From Pigmentiphaga humi (GTDB taxonomy: Bacteria > Pseudomonadota > Gammaproteobacteria > Burkholderiales > Burkholderiaceae_B): DNA of 64,000 bases. The DNA is taken from positions 62,001 through 126,000 of the forward strand of contig NZ_UWPJ01000039.1 in the NCBI RefSeq assembly GCF_900606115.1, in the 5' to 3' direction. The first letter of the stretch is position 1, and each line of letters starts with the position of its first letter. The notes under the pieces were generated by a model, which did no database searches, was not told the origin of the DNA, and worked only from the letters and a program-made list of their open reading frames with translations. Shown here piece by piece: positions 17,466 through 31,651 of this stretch. A program made the position numbers and the translations under genes.

Positions 17466-18339
17466 CGGCACCGTGCGAATCGACCCGATACGCCGCGCAT
17501 GGCTGCGGGAACTGGGCATCGAGCGGGTGTGGAACCTGCCTGGAGCGGCTCCGGCAGGCGCCGCGCCGCACGATGCGAAGCAGGCAGCCTCCGTTCAGGA
17601 AGCGGCGCAGTCAACAGGGAAGGAGGGCGTCCAACCCGAGGCGCTGCGAGCCGAAACGGAACCGGCCCAGGCTGAGGCGCTCGATATGTCCGTCATGCAG
17701 ACCATGGACGCCGCCGAGCCGTCCGTCTTGCCTGGATCCCAGGCGCACGACGGGCTGGACTTGCCCGACGACCCGGACCAGGCGTGGGATGTCTTGCAGG
17801 CACTGGTCAAGGATTGCACAGCCTGTGGCCTGTGCAAGGGCCGTACCCAGACGGTGTTCGGCGTGGGGTCGCGCCGCGCGCGCTGGATGCTGGTCGGCGA
17901 GGCGCCGGGAGAGCGGGAAGACAAGCTGGGCGAGCCTTTCGTCGGACGGGCGGGCAAGCTGCTCGACAGCATGCTGGCGGCGATCGGCCGAACGCGCCAG
18001 GCCGATGTTTTCATCGCCAACGTCATCAAGTGCCGGCCGCCCGGCAACCGCGATCCGCTGCCGGAAGAAGTCGCGCTTTGCAGTCCCTACCTGATGCGCC
18101 AGATCGCGTTGATCCAGCCCGAGATGATCCTGGTGCTGGGGCGTTTCGCCGCCCAGACGCTGCTCGGCACCGATGCCCGCATCGGCAGCCTGCGTGGACG
18201 GGTGCACGAGATCGAGGTCCAGGGGCGCCCGGTGCCGGTGGTGGTCAGCTATCACCCCGCCTATCTGCTGCGCAGCCCCGCGGAGAAAACCAAGACTTGG
18301 CAGGATCTGCTGCTGGCGCTGTCGGTGGGCGGCGCCTGA
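17455..18339 (+). CDS. Uracil-DNA glycosylase, family 4 (iron-sulfur)
   Basis: Removes uracil from DNA to start base-excision repair. The catalytic part of the 294-residue protein begins near residue 105 with 'DCTACGLCKGRTQTVFGVG', then 'LVGEAPGEREDKLGEPFVGRAGKLLD' (motif A of family 4, in two adjoining parts), 'NVIKCRPPGNRDP', 'EEVALCSPYL' and the C-terminal 'VVSYHPAYLLR' histidine motif. Cysteines for the 4Fe-4S cluster are present. The first 100 residues are low-complexity, rich in Ala, Glu and Gln, and probably disordered; that N-terminal extension is seen in related betaproteobacterial proteins but its role is unknown. It converges with lplT, with 6 bp between the stop codons. Confidence 0.9.
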   Translation: MATDGTVRIDPIRRAWLRELGIERVWNLPGAAPAGAAPHDAKQAASVQEAAQSTGKEGVQPEALRAETEPAQAEALDMSVMQTMDAAEPSVLPGSQAHDGLDLPDDPDQAWDVLQALVKDCTACGLCKGRTQTVFGVGSRRARWMLVGEAPGEREDKLGEPFVGRAGKLLDSMLAAIGRTRQADVFIANVIKCRPPGNRDPLPEEVALCSPYLMRQIALIQPEMILVLGRFAAQTLLGTDARIGSLRGRVHEIEVQGRPVPVVVSYHPAYLLRSPAEKTKTWQDLLLALSVGGA

Positions 18340-18345
18340 GCAGCC

Positions 18346-19653
18346 CTATTCCTGCTGCAGCGCGGTGCCGTGCGCGTGGCTGCCGATGACGTGGTCCAGG
18401 CCGGGATGCTTGCGGTGGTTGTGGCGGTTCCAGGCCATGATGATCACCATCAATGCCGCGACCAGCGTGCCGAAGATGATGATGATGGTGTTGATGTGCA
18501 GGTGCATGCCCAGCATCAGCGAGTAGACCGCCACCATTAGCAGGATGTTGAGCTGCTCGTTGAAGTTCTGCACCGCGATGGAATGGCCGGCGGAGAGCAG
18601 GACGTGGCCGCGATGCTGCAGCAGCGCATTCATCGGCACCACGAAAAATCCGCCGAGTCCGCCGATGGCGATCAGCAGGGTATAGACGGACCAGGAGGAG
18701 TGGGCCAGCGGCATCAGCATCACGACCAGGCCCATCGCCACGCCCATGGGCAGTACGCACAGCGCCTTGTGCAGCGGCACGCGCCCGGCCAGCATGGCCC
18801 CCAGTATCGTGCCGACGGAAGCCACGCCCATCAGGATGGAGGCCTTGTTCAGCGGCAGGCCGAGCTGCACGCGGCCCCATTCGATCACGATCAGCTGAAG
18901 CGTGGCGCCGGCGCCCCAGAACAGGGTCGTGACCGCCAGCGAGATCTGGCCGAGCTTGTCGCGCCACAGCGTGGCCACGAAACAGCCGAAAGCCGTCATG
19001 AGCTTGACGGGATTGCGCTGCTGCTGGGGGTAGTCCACGCCGGTATGCGGGATCAGCAGGTTGAAAATCGCGGCAATGAAGTAGACGACCGCGATGACCA
19101 CGATGGCCGCTTCGGCGGGAGTCTGCAGGTCCAGGCCGGCTTCGAACGACAGCAGCCAGCTCGAAACCTTCGGGCTGATCAGCGCGCCGCCCAGGACGAC
19201 GCCGAGGATGATGGACACCACGGTCAGCCCTTCGATCCAGCTATTGCCCTTGACCAGTTGCTCCGGAGGCAGCAGTTCGGTGATGATCCCGTACTTGGCC
19301 GGCGAGTAGGCGGCGGCGCCTATGCCCACCAGCGCATAGGCTCCCAGCACGGTATAGACCTGGTGTTCCGCGGGCAGGCCCAGGCTGGCGTGGCCGAACA
19401 TGGTCAGGCAGCCGATGATCTTCACCGCATTGGTGGCGAACATCACCTTGCCTTTGGGAAACGAATCGGCGAATGCGCCCACGAACGCGGCCAGCAGCAC
19501 ATAGGCCAGCGCGAACGACCACTTGATCATGGGCGTCATCCAGTCCGGCCCGTCCAGTTGCTGGATCAGCGCGATGGCGGCGATGAAAAGCGCATTGTCG
19601 GCGAGCGACGAAAAAAACTGCGCCGCCATGATCAGATAAAAGCCGCGTTTCAT
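18346..19653 (-). CDS. lplT: Lysophospholipid transporter LplT
   Basis: Major-facilitator inner-membrane protein that flips lysophospholipids inward for re-acylation. The 435-residue protein has about 11-12 membrane segments. Typical LplT sequences include 'GFYLIMAAQFFSSLADNALF' at the N-terminus, 'GAFADSFPKGKVMF', 'YSPAKYGIITELLPPEQLVKGN'-type text split around residue 125-145, and 'FFVVPMNALLQHRG'. In enterobacteria lplT is next to the acyltransferase aas; no aas is found here, so the acyltransferase must be elsewhere. It lies tail-to-tail with the uracil-DNA glycosylase gene. Confidence 0.9.
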   Translation of the reverse strand: MKRGFYLIMAAQFFSSLADNALFIAAIALIQQLDGPDWMTPMIKWSFALAYVLLAAFVGAFADSFPKGKVMFATNAVKIIGCLTMFGHASLGLPAEHQVYTVLGAYALVGIGAAAYSPAKYGIITELLPPEQLVKGNSWIEGLTVVSIILGVVLGGALISPKVSSWLLSFEAGLDLQTPAEAAIVVIAVVYFIAAIFNLLIPHTGVDYPQQQRNPVKLMTAFGCFVATLWRDKLGQISLAVTTLFWGAGATLQLIVIEWGRVQLGLPLNKASILMGVASVGTILGAMLAGRVPLHKALCVLPMGVAMGLVVMLMPLAHSSWSVYTLLIAIGGLGGFFVVPMNALLQHRGHVLLSAGHSIAVQNFNEQLNILLMVAVYSLMLGMHLHINTIIIIFGTLVAALMVIIMAWNRHNHRKHPGLDHVIGSHAHGTALQQE

Positions 19654-19852
19654 CAGTGGTGCGTGGACTCGTATGCCAGGTCGGTGGATCGGATGCGTGC
19701 CGCACTCGGCATTGCACTGCGGCTCGTGCTGCCCCGCGATAAGTCCGCCTTCGCGAAGCCGCGCATCGTAGCGCTGGTTTTATAGCATGCGCAGGCGATG
19801 CGCTCGTGTCGATACGCGCATGCAGCCGCTGGGACTTACCCGGAGACCCGCA

Positions 19853-20272
19853 TCATCCGCGGATGTTGCTGCCTGGCGCAAACTCTTGGAGCGGTACGGC
19901 CGGCTGAGGTTCCCAGCCCGGTTTGCGGTGTTCGGCCACGACGTTGGTGAAAATGCCGCCGCGCACATACCACTTGGCGGTGATGCGCAGGAAGCGGGGC
20001 TCCAGGGTGCGTGCGAGTTCGTCGGCGATCTCGTTGGTGACCGCTTCGTGGAACTTGCCTTCGTTGCGGAAACTCCAGGTGTAGAGCTTCAGGCTCTTGA
20101 GTTCGACGCAGAGCTGGTCGGGAATGTAGTCGATGATCAGGACGGCGAAATCGGGCTGGCCCGTCATGGGACACAGGCAGGTGAATTCGGGGACCTCGAT
20201 ATGGACCTGGAAATCGCGGCCCGGGCTGGGGTTGGGGAAGGTGTCGAGCGTCTTGCTGGGCTGAGATGGCAT
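19853..20272 (-). CDS. queF: NADPH-dependent 7-cyano-7-deazaguanine (preQ0) reductase QueF
   Basis: Reduces the nitrile of preQ0 to the amine preQ1 in queuosine biosynthesis. The product is 139 residues, matching the short (unimodular) QueF class. The nucleophile Cys34 and acid Asp41 sit in '[12 protein letters not shown]'; '[19 protein letters not shown]' and 'ARWYVRGG'-like text ('[14 protein letters not shown]') complete the family signature. The leader contains a TATAAT box and, before the start codon, a hairpin followed by six Ts, described separately. Confidence 0.95.
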   Translation of the reverse strand: MPSQPSKTLDTFPNPSPGRDFQVHIEVPEFTCLCPMTGQPDFAVLIIDYIPDQLCVELKSLKLYTWSFRNEGKFHEAVTNEIADELARTLEPRFLRITAKWYVRGGIFTNVVAEHRKPGWEPQPAVPLQEFAPGSNIRG

Positions 20273-20299
20273 GGGGCTGAAATTTACGTAACGAAAATG

Positions 20300-20326
20300 A
20301 AAAAACAGGCCGGGCGGCAGTGCCTG
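20300..20326 (-). terminator. Terminator-like hairpin in the queF leader
   Basis: On the minus strand a CAGGC-N11-GCCTG stem is followed directly by six Ts, 28 nt before the queF start codon. With the TATAAT box at 20354-20359 as promoter, this lies inside the queF leader rather than after any gene, so it could be an attenuator. The stem is only 5 bp. Confidence 0.4.
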
Positions 20327-20352
20327 GCATAACCTTGCCGATGACCCTTTGG

Positions 20353-20359
20353 TATTATA
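20353..20359. promoter_or_regulatory. Shared -10 region between queF and smc
   Basis: TATTATA reads as a perfect TATAAT on the minus strand (towards queF) and as TATTAT (5 of 6) on the plus strand (towards smc). Neither strand has a strong -35. On the minus strand it directly follows a shortened copy of the dispersed repeat (about 20360-20395). Confidence 0.5.
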
Positions 20360-20444
20360 GGGCCCACCCCCTACGCGCTTCGCGCGCCCCCGGGCCGGAA
20401 CGGCGGGTTCGTTTTCACTTTTTTCATCTTAGCTTCGTTTCCCG

Positions 20445-23400
20445 GTGCGACTTACCCAGATCAAACTCGCAGGTTTCAAGTCGTTCGTCGACCCCACGTC
20501 CATCCAGGTGCCTAGCCAACTGGTAGGCGTCGTGGGTCCCAACGGCTGTGGGAAGTCCAACATCATCGACGCGGTGCGGTGGGTGCTGGGGGAATCGAAG
20601 GCCTCCGAATTGCGCGGCGAGTCCATGCAGGACGTGATCTTCAACGGCTCGGTCAACCGCAAGCCGGCCGCGCGGTCGTCGGTGGAACTGGTATTCGACA
20701 ATTCCGAGAGCCGGGCCGCCGGCCAGTGGAGCCAGTACGGCGAGATCGCCGTCAAGCGCGTGCTGACCCGCGACGGCACCAGCAGCTATTTCGTCAACAA
20801 CCAGCAGGTCCGGCGCCGCGACATTCATGACATCTTCCTGGGCACCGGCCTGGGCGCGCGCGGCTACGCCATCATCGGGCAGGGCATGATCTCGCGCATC
20901 ATCGAGGCGCGCCCCGACGAACTGCGGGTGTTTCTCGAGGAAGCCGCCGGCGTGTCGCGCTACAAGGAGCGCCGCCGCGAGACCGAGAACCGGCTGTCCG
21001 ACACCCGCGAGAACATGACCCGGGTCGAGGACATCCTGCGCGAACTGTCCACCCAGCTCGAGAAGCTCGAGGCCCAGGCCGAGGTGGCGCAGCGCTACCA
21101 GGGTTTCCAGGCCGACAGCGAGCAGAAGCAGCGTTTCCTGTGGCTGCTCAAGAAGCGCGAGGCCGATGCCGACCGCATGCGCTATGCGCTGGCTATCGAG
21201 CAGGCGCAGACCGAGCTGGAAGGCGCGATGTCCGGGCTGCGCAGGCTCGAGGCCGAGCTCGAAGGCACGCGGCAGGCCCACTATGCGGCCAGCGACGCCG
21301 TGCACGCGGCGCAGGGCGGGCTTTACGAGGCCAATGCCGAGGTCAGCCGGCTCGAGGCCGAGATCAAGTACGTGGTCGAGTCGCGCAACCGCATGCAGGC
21401 GCAGCTGGCCCAGTTGCAGCAGCAGATCGTCCAGTGGAGCGAACAGCACGAAACCGGCAGCGAACAGCTCGCCCAGGCCGAGGAAGATCTCGCCGTGGGC
21501 GAGGCGCGCGCGGAAGGGGCGCGCATCGCTGCCGAAGAGGCGCAGGCCCGGTTGCCCGATGTCGAGGGGCGCGTGCGCGACGCCTCCGCCGGACTGTCGC
21601 AGATGCGCGCCGCGCTGTCCCAGGTCGAGCAGAGCCTGGCGCTGACGGCACAGGAGCAGCGCGAGGCCGATCGGCAACTTCAGGCCTTCTCCCAGCGCTG
21701 CGAGCGCCTCCAGCAGGAAGAACGCAGTCTCGAGCGGCCCGATCCGGCGCGGCTCGAGCAGCTCACCGGCGACCTCGCCGATACCGGGCAGAAGGTCGCC
21801 CAGGCCCAGCGGGACTTGGCCGTGCTCGAAGAGCAATTGCCGCAGGTCGACGCCGGGCGGCGCCAGGCGCAGGAAGCCGTGCAGAAGGAAGCTACCGCGG
21901 TTTCGCAGATCGAGGCCCGCCTGTCGGCGCTGACGCGCCTGCAGCAGGACGTGCAGAAGCAGGGCGCCCTGCATCCCTGGCTGGAAAAGCATGAACTGTC
22001 GCAGCTTGGCCGCCTCTGGCAGAAGCTGCACGTCGAACCCGGCTGGGAAACCGCGCTGGAAGCGGTGCTGCGCGAGCGGCTGGCCGCGCTCGAGGTCAGC
22101 AACCTCGACTGGTCGCGCGCTTTCTTCGGCGACGCGCCGCCGGCTCGCCTGGCCTTCTATCAGATGCCCGCGGCGGCTACACCGGCGCCCGCGGCGGCGT
22201 CTCTGACGCCGCTGCTGTCGCTGCTGCGCATCACGGATCCGGGGCTGCGCGCGCTGATGGCCGACTGGCTGCGCGACGTCTACGTCTTCGCCGATGCCGC
22301 CCAGGCGCTGGCGGCCCGGGAGCAGTTGCCAGACGGCGCGCAGTTCGTGGTCAAGGAAGGCCACCTGATCGGCCGGCACAGCGTGCGTTTTTATGCGCCC
22401 GATTCCGAGCAGGCCGGCATGCTGGCGCGCCAGCAGGAAATCGAGAACCTGCAGCGCCAATTGAAGGCGCAGCAGCTGATCGCCGATGAAGCCCGCTCGG
22501 CGGTCGCGCGTGCCGAGGCGGCCTACCAGCAGGTCGCCCAGGCCCTGCCGGCCTCGCGCCAGCGGCTGGCCGAGGTCACGCAGCGCCTGCACGCCATCCA
22601 GCTCGAGCATTCGAAGCTGTCGCAGCAGGCCGCGCAGTCCGAGGAGCGCGCCGCGCGCATCCAGGACGAGCGCTCGGAACTGGAAGCCCAGGAGGAAGAA
22701 GCGCGCATCCGCAAGGAAGAAGCCGAGGCGCGATTCGAGATGCTCGACGGCCAGCTCGGCGACCAGCAATCGGCCTTCGAGGACGCGCAAATGGCGCAGG
22801 AGCAGCGCGAAGCCGATGTGCAGCGCGCGCGCGACCAGCTGCGCGAACTCGAACGCACGGCCCAGGAAGCGGGTTTCGCCGAGCGTGGCCTGCGTGCCCG
22901 GATAGACGAACTGCGCCGTACGCTGCAACTCGTGGGCGACCAGAGCCGCCGCGCCGCGACCGATGCGGAGCAGGTGCAGCAGGAGCTTCGGGTGCTGGAC
23001 GACGTCGCGGCCCAGGCCGGCCTGCAGGGCGCGCTGAACCTGCGCAGCGAACGCGAACAGGTGCTGGCGCGTGCCCGCATCGAAATGGACAACCTGAATG
23101 CGCAGCTGCGCGCGGGGGACGAGCAGCGGCTGGCGATCGAGCGTTCGCTCGAGCCGCAGCGCGGCCGCATTACCGAACTGCAGCTCAAGGAGCAGGCCGC
23201 GCGTCTGGGGCAGGAGCAGTACGCCGAGCAGTTGGCCGGCCAGGAGCTGGATCTCGCCGCCCTGGGCGCCGAGCTGGATGCGCTGCCCAAGGAATGGCAG
23301 CGCGCGAATTGGCTGCAGTCCGAGGTGCAGCGCCTGGGGCGCGAGATCGCCGCGCTGGGCGCGGTCAACCTGGCCGCCCTGGACGAGCTGAACGCCTCGC

Positions 23401-23975
23401 GCGAGCGCAAGACCTATCTCGACACCCAGCAAAGCGATCTGCAGGCCGCGATCGACACGCTCGAGGACGCGATCCGCAAGATCGACCGCGAGACCCGCCA
23501 GCTGCTGCAGGAGACCTTCGATACGGTCAACCGCAACTTCGGCGAACTCTTCCCGTCGCTGTTCGGCGGCGGCGAGGCCAAACTGGTCATGACGGGCGAG
23601 GAGATCCTCGATGCCGGCGTACAGGTCATGGCGCAGCCTCCGGGCAAGCGCAACAGCACCATCCATCTGCTGTCCGGCGGCGAGAAGGCCCTGACCGCGA
23701 CCGCACTGGTGTTCGCGATGTTCAAGCTCAATCCGGCGCCGTTCTGCCTGCTCGACGAGGTCGATGCGCCGCTGGACGACGCCAATACCGAGCGCTACGC
23801 CAATCTGGTCCGCCGCATGAGCGAACAGACGCAGTTCCTGTTCATTTCGCACAACAAGATCGCCATGGAAATGGCGCATCAACTGGTCGGGGTCACCATG
23901 CAGGAGCAGGGTGTATCCCGTATCGTGGCCGTCGACATCGATTCGGCCATGCAACTTGCAGTCGAGGCTGCCTGA
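20445..23975 (+). CDS. smc: Chromosome partition protein Smc
   Basis: Cytoplasmic SMC ATPase that, with ScpA/ScpB, condenses and separates sister chromosomes. The 1176-residue product has the head Walker A 'GPNGCGKSNIIDAVRWVLGE' near residue 30, two long coiled coils (about 170-500 and 670-1020, rich in Gln, Glu, Arg), a hinge at about 510-650, and the C-terminal head with signature 'LLSGGEKALTA' and Walker B 'FCLLDEVDAPLDD'. The start is GTG at 20445, which places 'MRLTQIKLAGFKSF' at the N-terminus as in the family. A 1199-codon open frame on the opposite strand is a coding shadow. It is followed at 72 bp by zipA, a usual betaproteobacterial order. Confidence 0.96.
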   Translation: MRLTQIKLAGFKSFVDPTSIQVPSQLVGVVGPNGCGKSNIIDAVRWVLGESKASELRGESMQDVIFNGSVNRKPAARSSVELVFDNSESRAAGQWSQYGEIAVKRVLTRDGTSSYFVNNQQVRRRDIHDIFLGTGLGARGYAIIGQGMISRIIEARPDELRVFLEEAAGVSRYKERRRETENRLSDTRENMTRVEDILRELSTQLEKLEAQAEVAQRYQGFQADSEQKQRFLWLLKKREADADRMRYALAIEQAQTELEGAMSGLRRLEAELEGTRQAHYAASDAVHAAQGGLYEANAEVSRLEAEIKYVVESRNRMQAQLAQLQQQIVQWSEQHETGSEQLAQAEEDLAVGEARAEGARIAAEEAQARLPDVEGRVRDASAGLSQMRAALSQVEQSLALTAQEQREADRQLQAFSQRCERLQQEERSLERPDPARLEQLTGDLADTGQKVAQAQRDLAVLEEQLPQVDAGRRQAQEAVQKEATAVSQIEARLSALTRLQQDVQKQGALHPWLEKHELSQLGRLWQKLHVEPGWETALEAVLRERLAALEVSNLDWSRAFFGDAPPARLAFYQMPAAATPAPAAASLTPLLSLLRITDPGLRALMADWLRDVYVFADAAQALAAREQLPDGAQFVVKEGHLIGRHSVRFYAPDSEQAGMLARQQEIENLQRQLKAQQLIADEARSAVARAEAAYQQVAQALPASRQRLAEVTQRLHAIQLEHSKLSQQAAQSEERAARIQDERSELEAQEEEARIRKEEAEARFEMLDGQLGDQQSAFEDAQMAQEQREADVQRARDQLRELERTAQEAGFAERGLRARIDELRRTLQLVGDQSRRAATDAEQVQQELRVLDDVAAQAGLQGALNLRSEREQVLARARIEMDNLNAQLRAGDEQRLAIERSLEPQRGRITELQLKEQAARLGQEQYAEQLAGQELDLAALGAELDALPKEWQRANWLQSEVQRLGREIAALGAVNLAALDELNASRERKTYLDTQQSDLQAAIDTLEDAIRKIDRETRQLLQETFDTVNRNFGELFPSLFGGGEAKLVMTGEEILDAGVQVMAQPPGKRNSTIHLLSGGEKALTATALVFAMFKLNPAPFCLLDEVDAPLDDANTERYANLVRRMSEQTQFLFISHNKIAMEMAHQLVGVTMQEQGVSRIVAVDIDSAMQLAVEAA

Positions 23976-24047
23976 TGAGGCCGAACGACGAGCCGGCAGC
24001 CGGTCTTCCGGCCGCTTACCCACCTGCCCGCCCTCGGGAATACAACA

Positions 24048-27330
<3,283 letters not shown>

Positions 27331-27364
27331 CAGCGGGCCGCGGCCCGCGCAAAAAGGAAACCAC

Positions 27365-28138
27365 ATGCTGGCAATCATCGGAGGCACGGGGCTCTATCAT
27401 CTGACGGGCATGGTGGCTACGCACAGGAAGGTCGTGCGCACGCCTTACGGCGAGCCGTCGGGCGCCTTGACCTACGGCCGAATCGGCGAGGGCGAAGAAG
27501 AGATCGTCTTCCTGGCGCGCCACGGCTACGGCCACACGATCGCGCCGCATCGCATCAACTACCGGGCCAACTTGTGGGCCCTGCATGAAGTCGGCGCGCG
27601 CCGGATCGTATCGGTGGCGACCGTCGGCGGGATTTCCGAATCGTTCGTGCCCGGCACGATCGTAGTGCCGGACCAGATCATCGACTACACCACCAACCGC
27701 GATCAGACGTTTTTCGAGGGCGGCGACCAGTCCGTCGTCCATGTGGACATGACCCAGCCGTATAGCGAGGCGATGCGGCGCGAGCTGCTCGCAGCGGCGC
27801 TCGGATGCGGGATCGCAGTAGTGGATGGCGGCGTTTATGGCTGCACGCAAGGCCCCCGCCTGGAAACCGCGGCCGAGATCCGGCGGATGGGACGCGACGG
27901 CTGCGACATGGTGGGCATGACCGGCATGCCCGAAGCCGCGCTGGCGCGCGAACTGCAACTCGACTACGCGGCCTTGTGCCTGGTCACGAATGCGGCGGCG
28001 GGCCAAGGCGCGAGCACCACGGAAATCTCCCTGGGCGGCATGCGCGACGTGGTCGACGTGAGCATGCACGAGGTGCATCGCATCCTCGGCGCCGTGGTGG
28101 GCTCGGGATGCGGCTCACGGCCGGCCGGCTCCGCATAG
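27365..28138 (+). CDS. S-methyl-5'-thioinosine phosphorylase (MTAP/PNP family)
   Basis: Purine nucleoside phosphorylase-type enzyme of the methylthioadenosine phosphorylase family (257 residues). 'AIIGGTGLY' at the N-terminus, 'HGYGHTIAPHRINYRAN' near residue 56 and 'TQGPRLETAAEIRRM' near 160 are family hallmarks. 'MVGMTGMPEAALAREL' near 180, where MTA phosphorylases have a different specificity segment, resembles the Pseudomonas enzyme that prefers methylthioinosine, so I call it MTI phosphorylase. The start has AAAAAGGAAA upstream. The C-terminal end runs into the dispersed repeat shared with gst. Confidence 0.82.
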   Translation: MLAIIGGTGLYHLTGMVATHRKVVRTPYGEPSGALTYGRIGEGEEEIVFLARHGYGHTIAPHRINYRANLWALHEVGARRIVSVATVGGISESFVPGTIVVPDQIIDYTTNRDQTFFEGGDQSVVHVDMTQPYSEAMRRELLAAALGCGIAVVDGGVYGCTQGPRLETAAEIRRMGRDGCDMVGMTGMPEAALARELQLDYAALCLVTNAAAGQGASTTEISLGGMRDVVDVSMHEVHRILGAVVGSGCGSRPAGSA

Positions 28139-28162
28139 CCCCCGACCTGGCCTACAGAGGTT

Positions 28163-28256
28163 GGGTACTGCCCAGGGCACAGCGGATCCGGCTTTGCCGG
28201 TCCGCCAGTGCCGCCCCCTCGAGGGGGCCCGCGTAAGCGGGTAGGGGGTGGTCTTC
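28163..28256. repeat. Dispersed multi-hairpin repeat, copy 3
   Basis: Fills the gap between the convergent phosphorylase and glutathione transferase genes. It is inverted relative to copy 2 and, read on the minus strand, begins right after the gst stop codon. It contains the perfect palindrome CCCCCTCGAGGGGG and the hairpin around GGATCCGGC-TTT-GCCGGTCC. It may serve as the convergent transcription end. Confidence 0.75.
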
Positions 28257-28257
28257 C

Positions 28258-28860
28258 CTAGAAGCCTTCGGCCTGCAGCGCAGCCTGGACGGCAGGACGC
28301 TTGGCCACGCGTTCGCGGAAGGCCACGAGAGCGTCCCAGCGCGACAGGTCTACGCCCAGGCGCGGCGCCCAGCCGGTGGTGACGAACAGGTAGATGTCGG
28401 CCACCGAGAAACCCGAAGGCATCAGGTATTCGCGCTTGGCCAGTTCGGCGTTGACGTAGTCCAGGCGGGTGAACAGGATGTTCTTGAAGATGTCCTTGCC
28501 TTCGTCGGAAAGCCCGGGCTTGAACATCGGCGAAAAACCCTTGTGGATCTCGGTGGCGATGAAGACCAGCCAGGTTTGCAATGTATAGCGCTCGGCGCTT
28601 TCCGGCGGCGGCGCCAACTTGCGTTCGGGCACCAGGTCGGCCAGGTATTGCAGGAGCACGGCCAGTTCGGTCATGACGATGCCGGGAGCCACTTCCAGCG
28701 CAGGCACGTAGCCCTTGGGGTTGATGGTGCGGTAGTCCGTGCCGTTTTCGGTGACTTTGGCTTTCAGGTCCACCTTTTCCCACGTGAATTCGAGACCGGC
28801 TTCGCGTAGGGCGATGTGGGGCGCCTGCGAGCAGGCGCCGGGCGTGTAGTAGAGCTTCAT
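28258..28860 (-). CDS. gstA: Glutathione S-transferase, beta class
   Basis: Cytosolic glutathione transferase of 200 residues. The N-terminal thioredoxin-like domain carries 'MKLYYTPGACSQAPHIAL' with Cys10, the residue that forms a mixed disulfide with glutathione in beta-class enzymes, and 'NPKGYVPAL' (cis-Pro) and 'MTELAVLLQYLAD' (Glu-Ser/Thr glutathione contact). The all-helical C-terminal domain contains 'FSVADIYLFV', the N-capping box region. Physiological substrate is unknown; family members act on electrophiles and peroxides. Confidence 0.92.
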   Translation of the reverse strand: MKLYYTPGACSQAPHIALREAGLEFTWEKVDLKAKVTENGTDYRTINPKGYVPALEVAPGIVMTELAVLLQYLADLVPERKLAPPPESAERYTLQTWLVFIATEIHKGFSPMFKPGLSDEGKDIFKNILFTRLDYVNAELAKREYLMPSGFSVADIYLFVTTGWAPRLGVDLSRWDALVAFRERVAKRPAVQAALQAEGF

Positions 28861-28918
28861 GGTGCCTCGCTGGGGTTGAGACGGAAAGTCCCTATTGTCG
28901 CACCGCCCGGGACCGGAA

Positions 28919-31453
<2,535 letters not shown>

Positions 31454-31651
31454 AGTTTTGGCGCTTGCAGTGCGCTGCGGGCGGCTGGGCGGAACCGGCC
31501 CGCGCAGGAGGCGGGACCGGATGCTGCAAACCTATTGTTGCGTTGCAAATCCGTGCGGCGCAAGCCGTGCTTTCAATTCGTTAGGCCTGTGTACGCCGGC
31601 GCAGGAGAAAAGTTACATCGGGAACGTGACAGGCGCGCGGAAGGCGCCCCC

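Noticed and set aside
20273-20347. Known-class preQ1 riboswitch in the queF leader
   Set aside because: I could not fit the leader to the preQ1-I or preQ1-II consensus (no A-rich tail with the required loop sequence), so only an unclassified attenuator is proposed.
20424-24023. 1199-codon open frame antisense to smc
   Set aside because: Low-complexity Leu/Arg/Gly/Gln product with no family motifs, exactly opposite a full-length Smc with all motifs. It is a GC3-driven shadow.
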